From the NCBI RefSeq assembly GCF_001422365.1, contig NZ_LMMT01000034.1, positions 188,678-252,677 on the forward strand: DNA of 64,000 bases, given 5' to 3'. Within the stretch, counting starts at the first letter, position 1. Each line of letters opens with the position of its first letter. The position numbers and the translations under genes are program-made. The notes under the pieces were generated by a model. It made no database searches. It was given only the letters and a program-made list of their open reading frames with translations, and was not told the origin of the DNA. Shown piece after piece: positions 19,999 through 28,234 of this stretch. The stretch comes from Pseudorhodoferax sp. Leaf265. GTDB lineage: Bacteria; Pseudomonadota; Gammaproteobacteria; Burkholderiales; Burkholderiaceae_C.

Positions 19999-20796
19999 GT
20001 GAACAAAATCTATCCTTCCGCCGATGCGGCGCTGAAGGGCATCGTCCAGGACGGCCAGCTGCTGGCCGTGGGCGGTTTCGGCCTGTGCGGCATCCCCGAG
20101 GCGCTGATCGAGGCGCTCAAGGATTCCGGCGTCAAGAACCTGACCGTGATCTCCAACAACGCCGGTGTCGACGGCTTCGGCCTCGGCAAGCTGCTGGAGA
20201 CGCGCCAGATCAAGAAGATGATCGCCAGCTACGTGGGCGAGAACAAGGAGTTCGAGCGCCAGTATCTGGCCGGCGAACTCGAGCTGGAATTCACGCCCCA
20301 GGGCACGCTGGCCGAGAAGCTGCGCGCCGGTGGCGCCGGCATCCCGGCCTTCTTCACCAAGACCGGTGTCGGCACCCAGGTGGCCGAAGGCAAGGAGCTG
20401 CGCGAGTTCGACGGCGAGACCTATGTGATGGAGCGCGCGCTGCTGCCCGAGGTCGCATTGGTCAAGGCCTATGCGGCCGACAAGTCCGGCAACCTGCAGT
20501 TCCGCCGCACCGCGCGCAACTTCAACCCGGCCGCCGCGATGGCCGGCAAGATCTGCGTGGTCGAGGTCGAGAAGATCGTCGAGACCGGCGAGATGGACCC
20601 GGACGCCGTGCACCTGCCCGGCATCTACGTGCACCGCATCGTGCTCAATGCCACGCCCGAGAAGCGCATCGAGAAGCGCACGCTGCGCGCCGCCGCGCCC
20701 GTCGATGTGGCAGCCGCCAAGGTCGAGGCCCAGGCCGTGATCGCCCAGGCCGCGGCCAGCGATGCACCCGTCAAGAACGAAAGCAAAGGAGCCTGA
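19999..20796 (+). CDS. scoA: 3-oxoacid CoA-transferase subunit A
   Basis: A 265-residue alpha subunit of a class I CoA-transferase (succinyl-CoA:3-oxoacid type), which activates acetoacetate or another 3-oxoacid with succinyl-CoA. [23 protein letters not shown] near residue 17 and [30 protein letters not shown] (about 115-145) are characteristic. The start is GTG with a strong AGGAGG site 6 bases upstream. scoB follows after one base. The length exceeds some homologues through an alanine-rich tail of about 30 residues. Confidence 0.95.
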   Translation: MNKIYPSADAALKGIVQDGQLLAVGGFGLCGIPEALIEALKDSGVKNLTVISNNAGVDGFGLGKLLETRQIKKMIASYVGENKEFERQYLAGELELEFTPQGTLAEKLRAGGAGIPAFFTKTGVGTQVAEGKELREFDGETYVMERALLPEVALVKAYAADKSGNLQFRRTARNFNPAAAMAGKICVVEVEKIVETGEMDPDAVHLPGIYVHRIVLNATPEKRIEKRTLRAAAPVDVAAAKVEAQAVIAQAAASDAPVKNESKGA

Positions 20797-20797
20797 C

Positions 20798-21436
20798 ATG
20801 CCCTGGACCCAAGACCAGATGGCCGCGCGCGCGGCGCAAGAGCTCGAAGACGGCTTCTACGTGAACCTGGGCATCGGCATCCCGACCCTGGTGGCCAACT
20901 TCGTGCCGGCCGACAAGGAAGTCTGGCTGCAGAGCGAGAACGGCATGATGGGCATCGGCCCGTTCCCGACCGAGGACGAGGTCGACGCCGACCTCATCAA
21001 CGCCGGCAAGCAAACCGTGACCACGCTGCCGGGCACTTCGATCTTCGGCAGCCACGAGAGCTTCGCGATGATCCGCGGCGGCAAGATCAACCTGTCCATC
21101 CTGGGTGCGATGCAGGTCAGCGAACGGGGCGACCTGGCCAACTGGATGATCCCGGGCAAGATGGTCAAGGGCATGGGCGGTGCCATGGACCTGGTGGCCG
21201 GCGTCAAGCGCGTGATCGTGTTGATGGAACACGTCGCGAAGAAGAAGGACGGCACCGAGGACCTCAAGATCCTGCCCAAGTGCACGCTGCCACTGACCGG
21301 CGTGGGCGTGGTCGACCGCATCATCACCGACCTGGCCGTCATGGACGTGACGCCCCAGGGCCTCAAGGTCGTGGAGATGGCGCCCGGCGTCACGCGCGAA
21401 TCGCTGCAGGCCAAGACGGGCGTCAAGCTCATCTGA
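20798..21436 (+). CDS. scoB: 3-oxoacid CoA-transferase subunit B
   Basis: A 212-residue beta subunit. The catalytic glutamate that forms the CoA thioester is in [15 protein letters not shown] (about residue 47). [17 protein letters not shown] and [18 protein letters not shown] are family features. The start [16 protein letters not shown] follows an AAAGGAG site. With scoA it makes the complete enzyme used in ketone-body or 3-oxoacid breakdown. The thiolase at 29-30 kb could act on the resulting acetoacetyl-CoA. Confidence 0.95.
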   Translation: MPWTQDQMAARAAQELEDGFYVNLGIGIPTLVANFVPADKEVWLQSENGMMGIGPFPTEDEVDADLINAGKQTVTTLPGTSIFGSHESFAMIRGGKINLSILGAMQVSERGDLANWMIPGKMVKGMGGAMDLVAGVKRVIVLMEHVAKKKDGTEDLKILPKCTLPLTGVGVVDRIITDLAVMDVTPQGLKVVEMAPGVTRESLQAKTGVKLI

Positions 21437-21438
21437 GC

Positions 21439-22392
21439 TTGTTCACCAAGGCGATCGCCGCCTTCGCGCCGCGGCTGCCGCTGGCCGTGGCCTACAGCGG
21501 CGGCGCCGATTCCTCCGCGCTGCTGCGCGCCTGCGTGGCGCGCTGGCCCGGCCAGGTGCGCGCCGTGCATGTGCACCATGGCTTGCAGGCCGCGGCCGAC
21601 GACTTCGAAACCCATTGCCGAGACACCTGCGCCGCGCTCGGCGTGCCGCTGGCCGTGGCCCATGTGCAGGCGCGCCATGCACGCGGGCAGAGTCCGGAAG
21701 ATGCTGCGCGGCGCGCCCGCTACACGGCGATCGCCGAAGTTGCCGCACGCGACTGGGGCGAGGGTGGCCCACGCGATGTGGCACTGGCCCAGCATGCCGA
21801 CGACCAGGTCGAGACCATCGTGCTCGCGCTCTCGCGCGGTGCCGGCCTGCCGGGCCTGGCGGCCATGCCGGCGCAGTGGGAGCATGGCGGTCTGCGGTTT
21901 CACCGGCCGCTGCTGCAGGTGCCGGGCGCGGCACTGCGCGCCTGGCTGGCCGAGCAGGGCGCGGCCTGGATCGAAGACCCCAGCAATGCCGACACCGCTT
22001 ACCTGCGCAACGGCATCCGCGCCGAGTTGCTGCCCGTGTTGGAGCGACTGTTCCCGGCTTTTCGCAGCACCTTCGCGCGCAGTGCGGCCCATGCGGCCGA
22101 GGCGCAGGAATTGCTGCGCGGCCTCGCCGAGCAGGACCTGCAGGCCACCGGCATGCCGCCCGCCATCGCCGCGCTGCAGGCGCTGCCGCGCGCGCGCCAG
22201 GCCAATGCACTGCGCCACTGGCTGGCCGAGGTGCATGGCACGGCGCCCAGTGCCGCGCAGCTGGCCGAGCTGCTGGACCAGATCGACGCCTGCCGCACGC
22301 GCGGCCACCGCCTGCATCTGAAGGTGGGGGCTGGTTTCGTGCGGCGCAGCGGCGCGTTGCTCGATTGGTACAATCCCGCGCTTTCGAGTTGA
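21439..22392 (+). CDS. tilS: tRNA(Ile)-lysidine synthase
   Basis: A 317-residue enzyme that converts cytidine-34 of the CAU-anticodon tRNA-Ile to lysidine. The PP-loop ATPase motif SGGADSSALL is at residues 20-29. VHVHHGLQAAADDFETHC, SPEDAARRARYTAI and LAQHADDQVETIVLALSRGAGLPGLAAMP follow the family pattern. No ATG is available at the right place; the probable start is TTG at 21439, two bases after the scoB stop, which suggests coupling to scoB. An earlier start would have to lie inside scoB. It precedes lysC and tRNA-Ser, an order I associate with Burkholderiales. Confidence 0.92.
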   Translation: MFTKAIAAFAPRLPLAVAYSGGADSSALLRACVARWPGQVRAVHVHHGLQAAADDFETHCRDTCAALGVPLAVAHVQARHARGQSPEDAARRARYTAIAEVAARDWGEGGPRDVALAQHADDQVETIVLALSRGAGLPGLAAMPAQWEHGGLRFHRPLLQVPGAALRAWLAEQGAAWIEDPSNADTAYLRNGIRAELLPVLERLFPAFRSTFARSAAHAAEAQELLRGLAEQDLQATGMPPAIAALQALPRARQANALRHWLAEVHGTAPSAAQLAELLDQIDACRTRGHRLHLKVGAGFVRRSGALLDWYNPALSS

Positions 22393-22455
22393 CACACTGC
22401 AGGGGCGTCGCCGGCCGACAGCCGAGCCCGGACAAGGCGCCTCCTGCCACTATCC

Positions 22456-23727
22456 ATGGCACTCATCGTTCATAAATACGGCGGCACGTCGATGGGCTCG
22501 ACCGAGCGCATCCGCAACGTCGCCAAGCGCGTGGCCAAGTGGGCACGCGCCGGCCACCAGATGGTGGTGGTTCCCAGCGCCATGAGCGGGGAGACCAATC
22601 GGCTGCTGGGCCTGGCCAAGGAGCTGGCCCCGGCCAAGCCCGCCGACGCCTACCACCGCGAACTCGACATGCTGGCCGCCACCGGCGAGCAGGCCTCGTC
22701 CGCCCTGCTGGCGATCGCGTTGCAGTCCGAAGGCGTGCAGTCGGTCAGCTACGCGGGCTGGCAGGTGCCGATCCGCACCAACAGCGCCTATACCAAGGCC
22801 CGCATCGAGTCCATCGAGGACGACCGCGTGCGCGCCGACCTGCAGGCCGGCAAGGTCGTCATCGTCACGGGCTTCCAGGGCGTGGACGAGGACGACAACA
22901 TCACCACGCTGGGCCGTGGCGGCAGCGACACCTCGGCCGTGGCCGTGGCCGCCGCGCTGAAGGCCCAGGAGTGCCTGATCTACACCGACGTGGACGGCGT
23001 CTACACCACCGACCCGCGTGTCGTGCCCGAGGCGCGCCGCCTGCAGACCGTCAGCTTCGAGGAGATGCTGGAGATGGCCTCCATGGGCTCCAAGGTGCTG
23101 CAGATCCGCTCCGTGGAGTTTGCCGGCAAGTACAAGGTGCCGCTGCGCGTGCTGTCCAGCTTCACGCCCTGGGACATCGATCTGGACGAGGAGTCCAAGT
23201 CGGGCACGCTGATCACTTTCGAGGAAGACGAACAAATGGAACAAGCCATCGTGTCGGGCATCGCGTTCAACCGCGACGAAGCCAAGATCTCCGTCCTGGG
23301 TGTGCCGGACAAGCCCGGCATCGCGTACCAGATCCTGGGCGCCGTGGCCGACGCCAACATCGAGGTCGACGTCATCATCCAGAACGTCAGCAAGGACGGC
23401 CGGACCGACTTCAGCTTCACCGTCCACCGCAACGACTATGCGAAGACGATCGACCTGCTGAAGGAAAAGGTCCTGCCCGGCCTGGGCGTGCAGGAAGTCG
23501 TGGGCGACGCCAAGATCTGCAAGGTCAGCATCGTGGGCATCGGCATGCGCAGCCATGTGGGCGTGGCCAGCAAGATGTTCCGCTGCCTGTCGGAAGAGGG
23601 CATCAACATCCAGATGATCTCCACCAGCGAGATCAAGACCTCGGTCGTGCTCGACGAGAAGTACATGGAACTCGCGGTGCGCGCATTGCACCGTGTTTTC
23701 GATCTGGACCAGCCCGCCGCGGCCTGA
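22456..23727 (+). CDS. lysC: Aspartate kinase
   Basis: A 423-residue monofunctional aspartokinase that phosphorylates L-aspartate as the first step to lysine, threonine and methionine. The N-terminal kinase domain begins with VHKYGGTSMGS (residues 5-15) and includes TLGRGGSDTSAVA and IYTDVDGVYTTDPR. The C-terminal half has paired ACT domains (ISVLGVPDKPGIAYQILG and VSIVGIGMRSHVGVASKMF) that usually bind lysine or threonine. Met261 (23236) is preceded by a GAGGAAG-like site and lies where alpha/beta-type aspartokinases initiate a separate regulatory subunit. Confidence 0.96.
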   Translation: MALIVHKYGGTSMGSTERIRNVAKRVAKWARAGHQMVVVPSAMSGETNRLLGLAKELAPAKPADAYHRELDMLAATGEQASSALLAIALQSEGVQSVSYAGWQVPIRTNSAYTKARIESIEDDRVRADLQAGKVVIVTGFQGVDEDDNITTLGRGGSDTSAVAVAAALKAQECLIYTDVDGVYTTDPRVVPEARRLQTVSFEEMLEMASMGSKVLQIRSVEFAGKYKVPLRVLSSFTPWDIDLDEESKSGTLITFEEDEQMEQAIVSGIAFNRDEAKISVLGVPDKPGIAYQILGAVADANIEVDVIIQNVSKDGRTDFSFTVHRNDYAKTIDLLKEKVLPGLGVQEVVGDAKICKVSIVGIGMRSHVGVASKMFRCLSEEGINIQMISTSEIKTSVVLDEKYMELAVRALHRVFDLDQPAAA

Positions 23728-23751
23728 TTCGCGCTGAATCCGTGCCATAAT
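23724..23751 (+). promoter_or_regulatory. Probable sigma-70 promoter of tRNA-Ser
   Basis: A CATAAT -10 element is at 23746-23751 and a weak CTGATT -35-like element at 23724-23729, with 16 bases between. The start point would be about 23758, just before the tRNA at 23766. The -35 overlaps the lysC stop codon. Confidence 0.45.
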
Positions 23752-23765
23752 GGCGGGGTTTTCCA

Positions 23766-23858
23766 GGAAACGTGACCGAGTGGCCGAAGGTGCTCCCCTG
23801 CTAAGGGAGTATGGGGTGTAGAGCCTCATCGAGGGTTCGAATCCCTCCGTTTCCGCCA
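23766..23858 (+). tRNA. tRNA-Ser (anticodon GCT)
   Basis: A 93-base type II tRNA including an encoded 3' CCA. The acceptor arms GGAAACG and CGTTTCC pair. The anticodon loop is in CTCCCCTGCTAAGGGAG (GCT). A long variable arm follows (GTATGGGGTGTAGAGCCTCATC region), as expected for serine, then the T arm GAGGGTTCGAATCCCTC. It reads AGC/AGU codons. Confidence 0.97.
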
Positions 23859-23864
23859 AACACC

Positions 23865-23890
23865 AAAAACGGGCCTTCAGGCCCGTTTTT
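23865..23890 (+). terminator. Rho-independent terminator after tRNA-Ser
   Basis: AAAAACGGGCC, loop TTCA, GGCCCGTTTTT forms a strong helix ending in a T-run. It begins 7 bases after the tRNA CCA end. Confidence 0.9.
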
Positions 23891-24116
23891 CTTTGGTGCG
23901 TCCACATCACATCAACACCGCGTCGCGCGGCGCGCGCTACTCATCCGTGTTGAAGGGAAGGCCATGGCCGCGGCAGCGCTGTCGTCGACCCCCAGAGCAA
24001 ACGCCGCAGAGATGGCGATCAGCGCGGCAGCGCCGAGCAGCGTGCGTTTGATGGATGGACTTCGGCTGGCTTGTCGCGCCGGCGGGCTTGGCGCGGCGAG
24101 CGCCTGCGCATTGCGT

Positions 24117-24190
24117 TGGAGCGGGTGAAGGGAATCGAACCCTCGTATGAAGCTTGGGAAGCTGCCGTTCTACCATTGAACTACACCCGC
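24117..24190 (-). tRNA. tRNA-Gly (anticodon CCC)
   Basis: A 74-base tRNA with encoded CCA. The acceptor stem GCGGGTG/CACCCGC, D arm GTTCAATGGTAGAAC and T arm GAGGGTTCGATTCCCTT match glycine tRNAs. The anticodon loop is TTCCCAA, giving CCC, which reads GGG. The anticodon stem is GCAGC against GCTTC, leaving a C28-U42 mismatch. The flanks (23891-24116 and 24191-24469) hold no gene I can support. Confidence 0.93.
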
Positions 24191-24469
24191 GCGGCGCGCA
24201 TTCTACTGTGGCCGTTGGCCACTCCCGGCAGTGCGCCCGTCCAAAGGGCTGCCCAGATTCTCCAAGCCACTGTCCCAGCCAGAGTGGCCGGCGGCTTGCG
24301 CAGAACGCGCCGGCTGGGCGACGCCTCTGCGCCGCATGGCGACGGCGGAGCGTCAGCGACACACGGGCGACTGCGGTCAAGGCACTCTTGCGCAGCGGCA
24401 AGCGCCTGCAAGTCGACGAAGTGGCAGCGCATGCGCCGGGCGAGCAGAGCCGCGCGGCCGGTCGTGCGC

Positions 24470-24778
24470 TCATCCGAGCTGGCGCAAGGCCGCCGTCACC
24501 AGCACACCCAGCAGCACGCTGCCGAACTGGCCCGCGCGCAGCAACCAGGCCACCGCCACCGCGGCCAACCCGCCCAGCAGCGTGGGCTCCAGGCCGCGGC
24601 CGGCGGCGCCCACGACCGAGCTGGCCAGCATGCCCGCCAGCAGCGCTGCCGGCAGCGCGTCGATGAAGGCCGCCAGACCGGGCGGGAAGCTGCGCCCCTG
24701 CAGCAGCACCGGGCCGATAGCCTTGATCGCGTAGTTGATCGCCGCGAACGCCAGCACGGTCCACAGCATGCTGCTCAT
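24470..24778 (-). CDS. azlD: Branched-chain amino acid export protein, small subunit (AzlD family)
   Basis: A 102-residue protein with about four membrane segments. LWTVLAFAAINYAIKAIGPVLL and RSFPPGLAAFIDALPAALLAGMLAS are typical AzlD sequences. Its ATG overlaps the azlC stop by 4 bases, so the two subunits of the probable branched-chain amino acid efflux system are translationally coupled. The substrate is known only for relatives (leucine-analogue resistance in Bacillus). Confidence 0.9.
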   Translation of the reverse strand: MSSMLWTVLAFAAINYAIKAIGPVLLQGRSFPPGLAAFIDALPAALLAGMLASSVVGAAGRGLEPTLLGGLAAVAVAWLLRAGQFGSVLLGVLVTAALRQLG

Positions 24779-25458
24779 GGCGCGGCCCTACGGCGCAACA
24801 GGGCGGGCAGGGCGGCGGCGCTGGCGGCCATCACGGCCACGCCGGGCGGCACCAGCCAGCACATGCTGGCCGTGACAAGTACGGCCAGCACCACGGTGCC
24901 GCGACGCCTGGACTCGGTGCGCACGATGTCCAGCACGAACACCAGGAAGAAGCCCGGGAAGACCAGGTCCAGGCCGATTGCGCGCGCCAGAGCGGGTTCG
25001 GGCGCAAGGTAGGCGCCGATGGCGGTGCCGGCCACCCAGGCCGGCCACTGCACCAGCGTGGCGCCCAGCATCTTGGCGCGGTCCACGCTGCCGTCGGGTG
25101 CGCGCGCGGCGGCCCAGGATGCATCGACCACCGCCTGGGCCTCCAGCGAGCGGCGCCAGGCCCCGCCCTTGAATTCGGAGGTCAGCGCCATCGGGATGAA
25201 GCGCAGATTGATCAGCGTGGCGGCGCCGAGTGCGGCCGACATGCCGCCGCCGGCGAAGGCCATGACCAGCGCGAACTGCGCGCCGCCCGCGAACACGATG
25301 GCCGACATCAGCGTGGCCAGCCAGGCCGGCCAGCCCTGGGCGACAGCGGCGGCGCCAAAGCCCACGGCGAGCGCGAACGCGCCCACGCCGAAACCCGCAC
25401 CCACCGCGAAACCCGCGCGCCAGCCGCCGCCGGATGCGGTGGTCCTGCCTGCCTCCAT
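24775..25458 (-). CDS. azlC: Branched-chain amino acid export protein, large subunit (AzlC family)
   Basis: A 227-residue protein with about five to six membrane segments. The family core is LMSAIVFAGGAQFALVMAFAGGG followed by AALGAATLINLRFIPMALTSEF (about residues 50-95). The ATG at 25456-25458 follows a GGGGGAGAAGG sequence; a longer open frame upstream has no such site. It is divergent from the acyl-CoA ligase gene. Confidence 0.9.
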   Translation of the reverse strand: MEAGRTTASGGGWRAGFAVGAGFGVGAFALAVGFGAAAVAQGWPAWLATLMSAIVFAGGAQFALVMAFAGGGMSAALGAATLINLRFIPMALTSEFKGGAWRRSLEAQAVVDASWAAARAPDGSVDRAKMLGATLVQWPAWVAGTAIGAYLAPEPALARAIGLDLVFPGFFLVFVLDIVRTESRRRGTVVLAVLVTASMCWLVPPGVAVMAASAAALPALLRRRAAP

Positions 25459-25566
25459 GCCTTCTCCCCCGAAATCTGGAGCCGCAAATCTAGCAGGGCG
25501 AGCACAGGCGACACGCCACGCGGCGCCCGGCCCGCAGAATGCGGCGCGCATTCCAGGGGAGACACC

Positions 25567-27135
25567 ATGCACGTACCACCCGAGGCCTTGCGCGGCGGCA
25601 CCGTCGCCGACCTCATCGTCACCGCCATCGCGAAGTACCCGGAGCGGGCGGCCTTCGCCAACGACGAGGCCACCGTCCACTATGCCGAACTGGGCCGGAC
25701 GATCAGCCGCATCGCCCAGCATTTCGACCGCCTGGGACTGCGCCCCGGCGACACCGTGGCCCAACTGGCCGTGAACCGCTGGGAGGTGTTCGCGGTGGTC
25801 GCGGCCGTCTACCTGCGCGGGCTGCGCTCGGTCACGCTGCACGCGCTGGGCAGCGAGGCCGACCACGCCTACATCCTCGCCCACAGCGGGGCCCGCACCG
25901 TCGTCGTCGACAGCTACCACCAGGCGCGCGGCCAGGCGCTGCGCGCTCAGTGCGGCCGGGTGCAGACCTGGCTATCCATGGGCGCCATCGACGGTTTCGA
26001 CGACCTGCTGCAGGCGGTGCAGGACTTCGCCCCGCAGCCGCTCGTGCCCTGCGGCGACGCCGAGACCATCGTGCGCCTGGCCTACACCGGCGGCACCACG
26101 GGCCGGCCCAAGGGCGTGATGCTGAGCAACCGCGCGCTGGCCACCAACGCGCTGCTGGACCTGGCCGTCAAGGACTGGCCGCATGAGGTGCGCTATGTGT
26201 GCCCGGCCCCGATCTCGCATGGCGGCGGCTCGCTCGTGGTGCCCACGCTGGTGCGCGGCGGCTGCGTGACGCTGCTGCGCGGCTTCTCGGCCAACGGCTT
26301 CGTGGACGCCGTGGCCAGGTACCGCTGCAACCTGTCCTGGTTGGTGCCGACCATGCTTTACGCACTGCTGGACAGCCCGCGCGTGCGCGAAGTGGACTGG
26401 GCCGCCTTTCACACGCTGATCTACAGCGCCGCGCCGGCCGCGCCGGCGCGCATCCGCCAGGCGCTGGACATCTGCGGCCCGGTGCCGGTGCAAAGCTATG
26501 GGCAGACCGAATCGCCCAACGACATCCTGCTGCTGGACCGGCACGACCATGCGCGGCTCACGGACGCCCAGCTCACGGCCGCGGGCCGGCCTTATCCGCT
26601 CATGCAGGTGGCGCTGCTCGACGCGCAGGGCGCGCCCGTGGCCGACGGCGCGCGTGGCGAGATCTGCGTGCGCGGCCCGCTCGTGATGGCGGGCTACCTG
26701 GACAACCCGGCCGAGACCGCCGCCGCGCTGGCCGGCGGTTGGCTGCACACGGGCGACGTGGCCTGCAAAGGGGCCGACGGCCTGTACTACATCGTCGACC
26801 GCATGAAGGACGTGATCATCTCGGGCGGCTTCAACGTCTACCCCAAGGAGATCGAGGATGCGCTGTGCGCGCAGCCCGGCGTGGCGGCGGCGGCGGTGAT
26901 CGGCATTCCCGACGAGAAATGGGGCGAGCTGGTCATGGCCTATGTGCAGGCCAAGCCTGGCACGCAACCGTCGGCAGATGCGCTGGTGGCGGCCGTGCGC
27001 GAGGCCAAGGGGGCGGTGGCCGCGCCCAAGCGCGTGGACTTCATCGATGCGCTGCCGCAGACCGCATTGGGCAAGATCGACAAGAAGGCGCTGCGTGCCC
27101 GGCACTGGGCTGCCGCTGGGCGCGCGGTGGGCTGA
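25567..27135 (+). CDS. AMP-dependent acyl-CoA synthetase/ligase
   Basis: A 522-residue member of the AMP-forming (ANL) superfamily, which activates a carboxylic acid as acyl-AMP and then acyl-CoA. The P-loop-like motif is YTGGTTGRPKGVMLSNRA (about residues 177-194). Other conserved parts are QSYGQTESPND, the hinge DRMKDVIISGGFNVYPKEIEDAL (about 417-439), and the C-terminal catalytic lysine in ALGKIDKKAL. The substrate is unknown; it most resembles medium-chain or fatty-acyl ligases. It is monocistronic, ending just before a convergent LysR gene. Confidence 0.93.
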   Translation: MHVPPEALRGGTVADLIVTAIAKYPERAAFANDEATVHYAELGRTISRIAQHFDRLGLRPGDTVAQLAVNRWEVFAVVAAVYLRGLRSVTLHALGSEADHAYILAHSGARTVVVDSYHQARGQALRAQCGRVQTWLSMGAIDGFDDLLQAVQDFAPQPLVPCGDAETIVRLAYTGGTTGRPKGVMLSNRALATNALLDLAVKDWPHEVRYVCPAPISHGGGSLVVPTLVRGGCVTLLRGFSANGFVDAVARYRCNLSWLVPTMLYALLDSPRVREVDWAAFHTLIYSAAPAAPARIRQALDICGPVPVQSYGQTESPNDILLLDRHDHARLTDAQLTAAGRPYPLMQVALLDAQGAPVADGARGEICVRGPLVMAGYLDNPAETAAALAGGWLHTGDVACKGADGLYYIVDRMKDVIISGGFNVYPKEIEDALCAQPGVAAAAVIGIPDEKWGELVMAYVQAKPGTQPSADALVAAVREAKGAVAAPKRVDFIDALPQTALGKIDKKALRARHWAAAGRAVG

Positions 27136-27155
27136 GCTGGAGCGCGCCGGCCGCT

Positions 27156-28061
27156 TCAATCGTGCATGTGCTCCGTCACGAACTGGCGGAACAGCTGCAG
27201 GGATGGACTCTCGGTGCGCCCGGCCAGCGTGATCAGGGCGAACAGCCCCTTGGCACCAAAGACCGGGCGCACCGGCAGTTCCACCAGTTCCCCCGACACG
27301 AGGCCCTGCCGCGCCGCGGCAACGATGCCGAAGAAGACCACATCGGTCTGGCGCACCGTCGCGATCAGGCTGTCCATCTCCTCGCAGCGCAGGCCCACCG
27401 CCGTATTCGGGTTGGCGCGCGGCCCGTATTGCCGCATCAGCTGGTTGCCGATTTCGTCTGTCAACGTGGTCGACGCGATGGGGTAGGGCAGGATGTCGTC
27501 GAAGCTGTAGGCGTCCGCTCCGCGCGCCAGCAGCGGGTGGCCGCTGCGGCAGATGAAGCCGGCACGCAATTCAGCCACCATCTCGACCACCAGGTCGTCC
27601 GCCGGCGGGACGGCGCGCCGGTCGATCACGAGCGCGTCGGCCGCGCGCGCGCGCAAGTGGCCCAGTTGCAGATCCAGTGCGCCGCGCATGATGTTGACCG
27701 GTACCTGGGGGTGGAGCCTGGCCATGTGCACCATGAACGGCGTCATCAGCACGGCCGCAGGCCCTGAACCCAGGCCGATGCGGATCGGCCCGCCATTGCC
27801 CTTCTTGGCCATGTCCACGCTGCGCCGCAGCTCCTCGGCGCCGAAGAGCAGCTGGCGCGCGCGCGCCGCCACCGTCTCGCCCAGCGGCGTGAGCTCATTG
27901 CGCCGGCCCATGCGGTCGATCAGCTTGGCACCCAGCACTTCTTCGAGCAGCCGGATGCTGCGGCTCAGCGCCGGCTGCGTGATGTGCAGCCGCAGCGCGG
28001 CCCGGCTGAAGGAGCGCGCATCGGCAACGGCGAGCAAATGTTCGAGCTGCTTGAGGTTCAT
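27156..28061 (-). CDS. LysR-family transcriptional regulator
   Basis: A 301-residue LTTR. The N-terminal winged helix MNLKQLEHLLAVADARSFSRAALRLHITQPALSRSIRLLEEVLGAKLIDR (1-50) is textbook for the family, followed by a linker helix and a periplasmic-binding-type effector domain from about residue 92. It is divergent from the M20D-like gene across 173 AT-rich bases carrying two palindromes, so it likely regulates that gene. The effector is unknown. Confidence 0.93.
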   Translation of the reverse strand: MNLKQLEHLLAVADARSFSRAALRLHITQPALSRSIRLLEEVLGAKLIDRMGRRNELTPLGETVAARARQLLFGAEELRRSVDMAKKGNGGPIRIGLGSGPAAVLMTPFMVHMARLHPQVPVNIMRGALDLQLGHLRARAADALVIDRRAVPPADDLVVEMVAELRAGFICRSGHPLLARGADAYSFDDILPYPIASTTLTDEIGNQLMRQYGPRANPNTAVGLRCEEMDSLIATVRQTDVVFFGIVAAARQGLVSGELVELPVRPVFGAKGLFALITLAGRTESPSLQLFRQFVTEHMHD

Positions 28062-28158
28062 GCGCCAACTAGAAGTTTTTTTTCTGGGAAGGAGAAAAAC
28101 AATGCATTGGACAGATGGGTGTGGGGATTTCTACCATGGTCTCATACCGTTATTTATG

Positions 28159-28199
28159 TGTACAAAATGTACATGAAGATGCAAGAATAAAAGTTGCAT
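28159..28199. promoter_or_regulatory. Two palindromes between the LysR and M20D-like genes
   Basis: TGTACA, three A, TGTACA occupies 28159-28173. ATGCAA and its exact complement TTGCAT, nine bases apart, occupy 28179-28199. They lie 36-76 bases before the M20D-like start in unusually AT-rich DNA. Spacing and position suit LysR activation sites; binding is inferred. Confidence 0.5.
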
Positions 28200-28234
28200 T
28201 CAATCCGTGGCGGTATGAAAAGGAGAAACCAGCC

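Noticed and set aside
23924-24120. A minus-strand frame encoding a signal-like segment (IKRTLLGAAALIAISAAFALGV).
   Set aside because: It looks like a membrane or export signal, but no start codon is available in frame before the sequence runs into the tRNA-Gly, and there is no ribosome-binding site.
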